DNA of 20,027 bases from Chitinophagaceae bacterium (GTDB taxonomy: Bacteria > Bacteroidota > Bacteroidia > Chitinophagales > Chitinophagaceae), in NCBI GenBank assembly GCA_008080615.1, contig VIKJ01000029.1, positions 6,651 through 26,677 of the forward strand, given 5' to 3'. Position 1 is the stretch's first letter. Each line of letters starts with the position of its first letter. Below, in pieces: positions 14,422 to 20,027 of the stretch. The notes below the pieces were generated by a model. That model searched no databases. It was not told where the DNA came from and saw nothing but the letters and a program-made list of their open reading frames with translations. The translations under genes and the position numbers were made by a program.

Positions 14422-15414
14422 TTGAATAAAAGGCAAAAAAATATCCTCAATTATGTAATTGGCCCTGTACTATTTGTTTGGTTGTCTTATTCTATTTACA
14501 GGCAAGTGCAACACCAAACAGATGTACAAAATTCCTGGGATCAAATTCTACATGCGTTTAAGCAATTCAATCGTTGGGAACTGTTTGCTGCAATTGCACT
14601 TATGTTCGTGAACTGGGGACTTGAAGCACGCAAATGGCAATTACAAATTAAAGGGATAGAGCAGATTGGATTTTTTAATGCTTTCCGCTCTATTTTAGCG
14701 GGTCAGGCATTGGGATTTAATACCATTAACCGTATAGGAGAATCTGCAGGAAGAGCAGCTTTTTTACATGAAGGCAATCGGTTAAGAGGCGTAGTATTGT
14801 CATTTGTGGGGAGCATGGCCCAAATCATCGCTACCTTTGTAATGGGAGCCATTGCGCTTTTGTATATGCGCATCTTTATATTAGATGAAAATACAGAATT
14901 GAAAGGCTTATCTATATTTTGGTTGGATGGATTGATTTATGTGATAACTGGGGGTGTTATTTTGTTTACGCTGGCTTATTTTAAACTAGCAGGCTTAATT
15001 GAATTGTTAGAAAAAATTCCCTTGGTTGCCAAGTATCGGTTTCTTGTAGAAAAACTAGAAGACTTTCATTGGAAAGAATTAACGCATATTCTTGTTTTGT
15101 CTTTTCTGCGGTATTCTGTGTTTATAGTTCAATATATTTTGTTGATGCATTTGTTTAATGTAGCTATTTTTTGGTTGGATGCGGCGGCATTGGTTGGTGT
15201 AATGTTGTTGGTGATGGCCATTATACCTACGGTTACTTTAGCCGAATTAGGATTTAGGGGTAAATTGAGTTTACTCTTATTTGGAATGGTAAGTACCAAT
15301 GCCGTAGGAATTATTGCTACAGCTGCTGGTATTTGGTTAATTAACTTAATCTTACCAGCTATTGCTGGTAGTTTATTTATATTAGGGGTAAGAATATTTA
15401 GGAATAGTAAATAA
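14422..15414 (+). CDS. Lysylphosphatidylglycerol synthase transmembrane-region family protein (flippase-like)
   Basis: The 330-residue integral membrane protein belongs to the LPG synthase TM-region / UPF0104 family (COG0392, Pfam PF03706), without the catalytic lysyl-transfer domain of MprF. Visible family features are NWGLEARKWQLQI, a 'F-R-S-I-L-A-G-Q-A-L-G-F-N' segment, RIGESAGRAAFL, and IPTVTLAELGFRGKLSLLLF near the C-terminus, across about eight membrane helices. Such proteins probably move or bind lipids or isoprenoid-linked sugars in the inner membrane. The start is a TTG embedded at the end of a nine-T run. No in-frame ATG exists upstream before a stop at 14365, and the N-terminus (NKRQKNILNYVIGPVLFVW) fits the family. 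It is followed after four bases by the DUF3108 gene. Confidence 0.82.
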   Translation: MNKRQKNILNYVIGPVLFVWLSYSIYRQVQHQTDVQNSWDQILHAFKQFNRWELFAAIALMFVNWGLEARKWQLQIKGIEQIGFFNAFRSILAGQALGFNTINRIGESAGRAAFLHEGNRLRGVVLSFVGSMAQIIATFVMGAIALLYMRIFILDENTELKGLSIFWLDGLIYVITGGVILFTLAYFKLAGLIELLEKIPLVAKYRFLVEKLEDFHWKELTHILVLSFLRYSVFIVQYILLMHLFNVAIFWLDAAALVGVMLLVMAIIPTVTLAELGFRGKLSLLLFGMVSTNAVGIIATAAGIWLINLILPAIAGSLFILGVRIFRNSK

Positions 15415-15418
15415 AGAA

Positions 15419-16213
15419 ATGGTGAAAAATTTAGTGCTACTAATTGGATTTGTTTTGAGCTCCATTAGCTTATCGGCTGGGGATGATTTTTGCGGCCTAA
15501 GGAATACAGCTTTTCAGGAAGGCGAAAGCATTAGTTATAATGTGTATTATTCGGTAATTGGTTTATATGTAAATGCAGGCTCAGCTAATTTTTCTGTGGC
15601 TATGGATAAAATGAATAATAAACCTGCTTATCATGTTACTGGAACAGGTTCTTCTAATTCCAACTACGATTGGATATTTAAAGTGCGCGATAAATATGAA
15701 ACGTATATTGATACAGCAACATTACAACCACTTAAATTTATAAGACAAGTAGAAGAAGGTGGCTATAAGATCAATGAAAACGTAACATTTAATAAAGAAG
15801 TAAATAGTGCAATCACCACCAAGGGGGTGTTTAAAGTACCCGCTTGTATTCAAGATGTATTGAGTTCTATTTATTATGCTAGAAATATAGATTATTCAAA
15901 ATATCAAATGGAAGATAAAATTCCTTTTACCATGTTTTTAGATAATCAAATTTATAATCTCTATATCAAATACTTAGGGAGAGAAGAAATCAAAACCAAA
16001 TATGGCAAGTTCAGGGCCATTAAGTTTAGGCCATTGTTGGTAAAAGGAACTATTTTTTCTGGAGGAGAGAAGATGACGGTTTGGGTTACCGATGATGCCA
16101 ATCATATACCATTGAGAATTGAGAGTCCAATTGTGATAGGATCAGTAAAAGTAGATATGATGGGCTATAAAGGCCTACGCTATCCTTTGAGCTCATTAAT
16201 TTCTTTGCGCTAA
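15419..16213 (+). CDS. DUF3108 domain periplasmic protein
   Basis: The 264-residue protein has a signal peptide (residues 1-20, cleavage LSA/GDDF) and a DUF3108 domain covering most of the rest. Family-like segments are FQEGESISYNVYYSVIGLYVNAGSA, the FKVRDKYETYID segment, QPLKFIRQVEEGGY, and YLGREEIKTKYGKFRAIKFRP followed by VWVTDDANHIPLRIES near the C-terminus. It is predicted to fold as a beta-rich half-barrel in the periplasm, in the same broad class as LolA-like lipid binders. The four-base spacing from the flippase-like gene suggests an operon, and the pair could handle a lipid or lipid-linked molecule together (inference). No enzyme motif is seen. Confidence 0.82.
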   Translation: MVKNLVLLIGFVLSSISLSAGDDFCGLRNTAFQEGESISYNVYYSVIGLYVNAGSANFSVAMDKMNNKPAYHVTGTGSSNSNYDWIFKVRDKYETYIDTATLQPLKFIRQVEEGGYKINENVTFNKEVNSAITTKGVFKVPACIQDVLSSIYYARNIDYSKYQMEDKIPFTMFLDNQIYNLYIKYLGREEIKTKYGKFRAIKFRPLLVKGTIFSGGEKMTVWVTDDANHIPLRIESPIVIGSVKVDMMGYKGLRYPLSSLISLR

Positions 16214-16220
16214 TTGCGCG

Positions 16221-17090
16221 CTAAATATCTGCGAGCTTAAAAATTTCATTTACCCGAATACCTTTTTCTGTTGCCTGAACAGTACAACATTCATTAACGG
16301 GGTCGTGCTCAAAAAACAAAATATATTGTTGGTCAGCAGCTTCCTGTAAAAAAGATTTTTTCTCTTGTAAAGTTGTGTAAGGGAACATATCATAGCCCAT
16401 AACATAGGGCAGCGGTATATGCGAAACAGAAGGAAGCAAATCTGCCATGTAAACAATGGTTTTGCCTTTGTAATTTATCTGTGGCAACATCATACTATTG
16501 GTATGTCCGTTTACAAAACGAATAGCAATATCAGTAGCAAAATCAACCCTTCCCAATAAATTGTTTTCATCAAAATCGGCTGCAGGGCTGGGTACAAAAT
16601 GAAGTTTCCCCGTTTCTTTAATGGGTAATATATTTTCTTTTAAAAAGGAAGCTTTTTCTCTCTCGTTTGGATTTACTGCCCAATCCCAATGTTTGGCATT
16701 GCTCCAGAATTGTGCGTTGGGAAATGCAGTTGTTAATTTATCTCCTTCTTTAATAATGGTGCCTCCGCAATGATCAAAATGCAAATGCGTATGAAATACA
16801 TCGGTAATATCATTGTTGGAAAATCCATTGGCTGACAGTGAACTTTCTAAGCTATCATTTCCGTTGAGGTAGTAGTGGCTAAAAAATTTGGCATTCTGTT
16901 TATTCCCCATGCCTGTATCAATCAAAATCAAGCGATCGTCTGTTTCAATTAATAAACTTCTGAGTGCCCAATTGCATAGATTGTTTTCATCAGCAGGATT
17001 TAATTTATTCCAAAGGCTTTTAGGAACTACGCCATACATGGCACCGCCATCTAATTTAAAAAAACCAGTGTTAATACTATAAAGCTTCAT
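16221..17090 (-). CDS. MBL-fold metallo-hydrolase (AHL lactonase-like subgroup)
   Basis: The 289-residue cytoplasmic hydrolase has the metallo-beta-lactamase fold. The metal motif H-x-H-x-D-H is H102-L-H104-F-D106-H107 within FHTHLHFDHCGG. Further ligands are likely the histidine in VNGHTNSMM, the aspartate in VYMADLLPS and the histidine in FFEHDP. IDTGMGNK (residues 57-64) is the usual preceding loop. The layout resembles the quorum-quenching lactonase/YtnP group, but the substrate cannot be deduced. ATG 17090 (MKLYSINTGFFKLDGGAMYG) is chosen over ATG 17135, since the extra 15 residues come from the overlapping transporter gene. It overlaps the upstream MFS gene by 14 bases, indicating coupling. 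No signal peptide is present. Confidence 0.88.
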   Translation of the reverse strand: MKLYSINTGFFKLDGGAMYGVVPKSLWNKLNPADENNLCNWALRSLLIETDDRLILIDTGMGNKQNAKFFSHYYLNGNDSLESSLSANGFSNNDITDVFHTHLHFDHCGGTIIKEGDKLTTAFPNAQFWSNAKHWDWAVNPNEREKASFLKENILPIKETGKLHFVPSPAADFDENNLLGRVDFATDIAIRFVNGHTNSMMLPQINYKGKTIVYMADLLPSVSHIPLPYVMGYDMFPYTTLQEKKSFLQEAADQQYILFFEHDPVNECCTVQATEKGIRVNEIFKLADI

Positions 17091-18399
17091 GTTGATGCGT
17101 CTTTTTTTGAAGTACTGCTGCAGAGTACAACACAATGAGTCCTAATACAAAAAATACAACCAATGCCAATACGGAATTTCTTTGTGAGCCCGTAAATTCA
17201 TTGATATATCCAAAACTAAACATGCCAATTACAATGGCAATTTTTTCGGTTACATCATAAAAACTAAAAAATGAAGCAGTGTCTTTGGTAACTGGCATCA
17301 ATTTGGCATAGGTACTTCTGCTAAGCGATTGAATACCCCCCATTACAAAGCCTACCAATATGGCTAAGCCATAAAATTCATAAATGCCATTTCGTGGTAA
17401 TTTATAGCCTACTACACATAAAATAATCCAGAAGAAAACAGTAACCATTAAAGCTTGAAAGTTGCCAATCTTTTTAGATAGGAATGCAATGGTAAAAGCA
17501 CCTGGGATGGCGATTAATTGAATAATTAATATGGCAATAATTAAATTGGTTGTAGGAATATTTAATTCACTTTTTCCATAAAGGGTGGCTACTAACATAA
17601 CCGTTTGAACACCCATATTAAAAAAGAAAAAAGACAATAAAAATCTTTTTAGTACTGGTAAATGATTTACTTGCTTCCAAACTTTATTGAGTTCCTTATA
17701 GCCCTTGGTGAAAATATTTTCTGTATTCGTATTGCCCAATGGTTTGTTATTGGGTAATCTTTTTAATGAAATCTGTGCAAATCCCCACCACCAAAATCCT
17801 ACCAATAAAAAAGAGATTTGAGAAGCTTTACCTACTGTAATACCAAATGTTTGCGGAGACAATACAAACACAAAACAGATGATTTGTAAAATCATACTGC
17901 CTATATATCCCATGGAAAATCCTTTTGCACTAACCTTGTCTTGATCTGCCGGTGCTGCAATTTCTGGTAAGAATGAATTGTAAAAAACTAAGCTGCTCCA
18001 AAATCCTATGCAAGCAACAATTAAGCAACCAAGCCCAAAAGCTAAATTGTCTTTAGTAAAAAAATACATAGAAGAGCAGGCAATACTTCCTAGCGTACAA
18101 AAGAAGAATAAAAACTTTTTCTTATTGCCCTTATAATCGGCAATGGAAGATAAAATGGGAGAGCTGATGGCTACAATAATAAATGCAATAGCCAATGCAT
18201 AATTGTACAAAGATGTATTTACATATTCTCTTCCAAATAATGTTACAGTATCTACCGAAGTTTGATCATTTCCATCACCAGTAATTGCTTCGTAATAAGC
18301 AGGAAAAATAGTAGAAGTGATTACTAGGTTGTAAGAGCTGTTGGCCCAATCGTACATGGCCCAGCCATTGATTACTTTTTTATCCGCAGTTTTTATCAT
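17077..18399 (-). CDS. MFS transporter, UMF1 / Atg22-like family
   Basis: The 440-residue protein has about twelve membrane helices and the hallmark N-terminus of the UMF1 family, VINGWAMYDWANSSYNLVI, which it shares with eukaryotic vacuolar effluxer Atg22. Other supporting segments are SSPILSSIADYKGNKKKFLF (the MFS loop 2-3 motif), FYNSFLPEIAAP, SAKGFSMGYIGSMILQI and GGIQSLSRSTYAKLMP. By analogy it may export amino acids or other small molecules across the inner membrane, but the bacterial members are uncharacterised. It starts seven bases after the uppP stop and its end overlaps the MBL-hydrolase start, so the three form a tight minus-strand operon. Confidence 0.88.
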   Translation of the reverse strand: MIKTADKKVINGWAMYDWANSSYNLVITSTIFPAYYEAITGDGNDQTSVDTVTLFGREYVNTSLYNYALAIAFIIVAISSPILSSIADYKGNKKKFLFFFCTLGSIACSSMYFFTKDNLAFGLGCLIVACIGFWSSLVFYNSFLPEIAAPADQDKVSAKGFSMGYIGSMILQIICFVFVLSPQTFGITVGKASQISFLLVGFWWWGFAQISLKRLPNNKPLGNTNTENIFTKGYKELNKVWKQVNHLPVLKRFLLSFFFFNMGVQTVMLVATLYGKSELNIPTTNLIIAILIIQLIAIPGAFTIAFLSKKIGNFQALMVTVFFWIILCVVGYKLPRNGIYEFYGLAILVGFVMGGIQSLSRSTYAKLMPVTKDTASFFSFYDVTEKIAIVIGMFSFGYINEFTGSQRNSVLALVVFFVLGLIVLYSAAVLQKKTHQHEAL

Positions 18400-18406
18400 G
18401 TAATTA

Positions 18407-19204
18407 TTACTTTAAATAACCTGTATAAATTAAGGTAATCAAAATCAATCCTACAATAATTCTATACCATCCAAACAACAGAAATCCATGTTTTTGTAAA
18501 AAACCAATGAAGAAACGAATGGCTAATAAAGCCACAATAAATGCAACCACATTTCCTAATCCTAATAAAACCAAATTGCTTTTAGTAGTTAATAGCTCGG
18601 GTGTTTCTTTGATTGCTTTTAATAATTTGTAACCAGTTGCCGCAGCCATGGTAGGCACAGCTAAAAAGAAAGAAAACTCTGCAGCTACACTTCTGGTAAG
18701 TTTTTGTTGCATACCTCCAATAATACTAGATGCACTTCTACTCACTCCAGGAATCATGGCAATACATTGCCAAATACCAATAATAAATGCCCTGGTATAT
18801 GAAATATCTTCTTCCTTATCAATGGTGTGAGTCTTAAATAACTGATCAATAAAAATCAAAACGATACCACCTACCAACATGGTGATAGCAACAGTCAAAG
18901 GGCTTTCTAATAATGCATCTATTTTATCGGAAAATAAAAATCCTAGCCCAAGTGCTGGAATAACTGCAATAAGCAGCTTAGCATAAAACGACCAGTGGTT
19001 TAAAGGGAAAAACTTTTTTCGGTACAACACAATCACCGAAAGAATAGCGCCTAATTGAATGGCAATTTCGAATAATTTGGTAAAATCATCTTTAGCAATT
19101 CCCATAAAAGAACTGGCAATAATCATATGGCCGGTAGAAGAAATGGGTAAAAACTCTGTCAAGCCCTCTACAACAGCAATTACAATGGCTTCAAAAATGG
19201 TCAT
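18407..19204 (-). CDS. uppP: Undecaprenyl-diphosphate phosphatase
   Basis: UppP (BacA) removes a phosphate from undecaprenyl diphosphate to recycle the lipid carrier of cell-wall and surface-polysaccharide synthesis, and over-expression gives bacitracin resistance in other bacteria. The 265-residue polytopic protein carries both active-site motifs: EGLTEFLPISSTGH (E13, E17, S22, H26) and PGVSRSASSIIGG (R156). About eight membrane segments are visible. The length matches the family. It is the first gene of the minus-strand cluster uppP, MFS, MBL hydrolase. An inverted repeat lies just upstream of its start codon. Confidence 0.95.
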   Translation of the reverse strand: MTIFEAIVIAVVEGLTEFLPISSTGHMIIASSFMGIAKDDFTKLFEIAIQLGAILSVIVLYRKKFFPLNHWSFYAKLLIAVIPALGLGFLFSDKIDALLESPLTVAITMLVGGIVLIFIDQLFKTHTIDKEEDISYTRAFIIGIWQCIAMIPGVSRSASSIIGGMQQKLTRSVAAEFSFFLAVPTMAAATGYKLLKAIKETPELLTTKSNLVLLGLGNVVAFIVALLAIRFFIGFLQKHGFLLFGWYRIIVGLILITLIYTGYLK

Positions 19205-19213
19205 AAAGTTGGT

Positions 19214-19237
19214 TTTAGGTAGGTAATTCTACCTAAA
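19214..19237. repeat. Perfect inverted repeat just upstream of uppP
   Basis: TTTAGGTAG at 19214-19222 and its exact complement CTACCTAAA at 19229-19237 flank a 6-base loop. The repeat ends 10 bases before the uppP start codon and 25 bases after the response-regulator stop on the minus strand. There is no T run after it on either strand, so a leader hairpin or an operator is as likely as a terminator. Confidence 0.55.
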
Positions 19238-19262
19238 TATAAAGTTTATGACTTGAATAGCA

Positions 19263-19904
19263 TCATTTTATCATCCCAACCGATTTAAAAAAATTAATTA
19301 ATCCGATACTGCTGTTAGATCCAGTTTTTTTACAAAGGGATCGGAGCCTTTTGCTAACCAAGGAATCAGATATATCCATCTGTTTACTCACTATTTTTTG
19401 GGAATTATCATTTGCAATAGATTGGATTATTTCCCATTCTTGGGGATGCATATTTTCTAACCAGGGGATAGGTGTATGTTTTATCTTTTCTATTTGCTTA
19501 GGTGTTAAATGCAGTTCTTCGGGATAGTATTCATTACCATTATATACTGTTTGGATAATCTCATCAATTCCCTTAAGGCTATTGCCTTTGCAAACAAATC
19601 CTTTTGCGCCAAAACGAATCATTGCTTTGATAGCTTGTAAATCATCCAGCATAGACACAGCGATTACTTTAATGGGTAATTTTTTTAGATGAATATATTT
19701 TGCCACCTCGTATCCTGAAATTCCATTAGGCATGCTAATATCTAATAAAAGAATATCTGGTTGTAGATGATCACTGATTAGTTGAATACATTCTTTGCCA
19801 CTTGTTGCTTTACCAATTACTTCAAAATTTGGATACTTTTTTAATACTTCAATTACCCCATCTAGAAACGCTAAATGATCATCGCATAGCATTAGCCTTA
19901 TCAT
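19263..19904 (-). CDS. NarL/FixJ-type response regulator transcription factor
   Basis: The 213-residue protein has an N-terminal receiver domain and a C-terminal LuxR-like helix-turn-helix. Receiver residues are all present: acidic pair D8-D9, phospho-acceptor D55 in LLLDISMP, S84 in VIAVSM and K106 in GFVCKGNS. The DNA-binding part (about 150-213) shows HPQEWEIIQSIANDNSQKIV followed by SDSLVSKRLRSLCKKTG; it is divergent from typical LuxR domains but keeps the four-helix pattern. No histidine kinase gene is in view; it may lie beyond the right edge or elsewhere. Targets are unknown. Its stop is 58 bases from the uppP start, so read-through into uppP is possible. Confidence 0.9.
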   Translation of the reverse strand: MIRLMLCDDHLAFLDGVIEVLKKYPNFEVIGKATSGKECIQLISDHLQPDILLLDISMPNGISGYEVAKYIHLKKLPIKVIAVSMLDDLQAIKAMIRFGAKGFVCKGNSLKGIDEIIQTVYNGNEYYPEELHLTPKQIEKIKHTPIPWLENMHPQEWEIIQSIANDNSQKIVSKQMDISDSLVSKRLRSLCKKTGSNSSIGLINFFKSVGMIK

Positions 19905-19928
19905 ACTCTAATGAATTTTAAATTTATA

Positions 19929-19964
19929 ACACCGACAATTTGCTGAAGGGAAAATTGTCGGTGT
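19929..19964. terminator. Strong hairpin beyond the response-regulator gene, probable terminator
   Basis: Two perfect 13-base arms (19929-19941 and 19952-19964, ACACCGACAATTT and its complement) enclose a 10-base loop. It lies upstream of the minus-strand response-regulator gene, so it most likely ends a gene located beyond the window's right edge or insulates the regulator promoter. Neither side has a strong T run. Confidence 0.55.
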
Positions 19965-20017
19965 AAATTAGGTTATTCTTAATATGTTTTTCTGTATATA
20001 TGTTAATGTTTTGTGAA

Positions 20018-20027
20018 GGGGGGGGGG
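20018..20027. other. Run of ten G at the window's end
   Basis: The window finishes in ten consecutive G, which is very unusual in this AT-rich DNA. It may be the end of an assembled contig at a homopolymer, a sequencing artefact of two-colour chemistry, or the start of a variable-length G tract. Confidence 0.8.

Noticed and set aside
14329..14436. N-terminal extension of ruvC by 36 residues
   Set aside because: The extension lacks family similarity and covers the promoter and start codon of the divergent gene.
16207..16219. Short GCGC hairpin between the DUF3108 and MBL-hydrolase genes
   Set aside because: A 4-base stem without a T run is too weak to call a terminator.
19239..19249. ATAAAGTTTAT palindrome near uppP as a second copy of the receptor-promoter repeat
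   Set aside because: Similarity to the 1658-1676 repeat is limited to a short AT-rich core that is expected by chance.

Overview
The window looks like an AT-rich chromosomal stretch from a member of the Bacteroidota, most likely a Chitinophagaceae-type bacterium (inference). The signs are a TonB-dependent receptor with a carboxypeptidase-regulatory-like N-terminal domain, a 2TM-domain protein, DUF3108, UMF1-type MFS and LolA-like proteins, no clear Shine-Dalgarno sequences, and several promoters matching the Bacteroidota -7 consensus TAnnTTTG. The window starts inside atpA and ends in a run of ten G, so its right edge may be a contig end. I see no tRNA, rRNA, CRISPR array, insertion sequence, integrase or phage gene. 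No gene-free stretch exceeds about 130 bases.

Layout. (1) 1-855: 3' end of atpA with a strong hairpin terminator. (2) 854-1579, minus: a DUF2071/YqjF-like protein. (3) 1706-9193, plus: a TonB-dependent receptor, a small 2TM protein, a secreted helical-repeat protein, two tandem paralogous membrane proteins, an overlapping winged-helix regulator, an ABC exporter (ATPase plus ABC-2 permease) and a secreted LolA-like protein. A perfect 17-bp palindrome lies on the promoter between the regulator gene and the ABC genes, and is the best candidate operator in the window. (4) 9195-13330: housekeeping genes pdxA and an aldose-1-epimerase-like gene (minus), ksgA, a D-2-hydroxyacid dehydrogenase and greA (plus). 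(5) 13334-16213: a HIT protein, ruvC (minus), a flippase-like membrane protein and a DUF3108 periplasmic protein. (6) 19904-16221, minus: a NarL-type response regulator, then a tight cluster of uppP, a UMF1-type MFS transporter and an MBL-fold hydrolase.

The most striking observation is that four of the genes in region 4 (aldose epimerase, pdxA, ksgA, greA) are each split into two frames. In each case the two halves are good family matches but a short conserved piece between them is absent. These are therefore small out-of-frame internal deletions rather than single-base frameshifts. In ksgA the lost piece contains the catalytic N-[LF]-P-Y motif, and the junction is a 7-base sequence that back-translation predicts at both ends of the lost segment, giving an expected loss of 47 bp. 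Four such lesions within 3.5 kb of otherwise normal housekeeping DNA is unusual. It means either an assembly or amplification artefact or a real mutational process acting through short direct repeats.

A second system-level candidate is the module of duplicated membrane proteins, winged-helix regulator, palindrome and ABC exporter at 5054-9193. It looks like a self-contained envelope-sensing and export unit with no assigned substrate.
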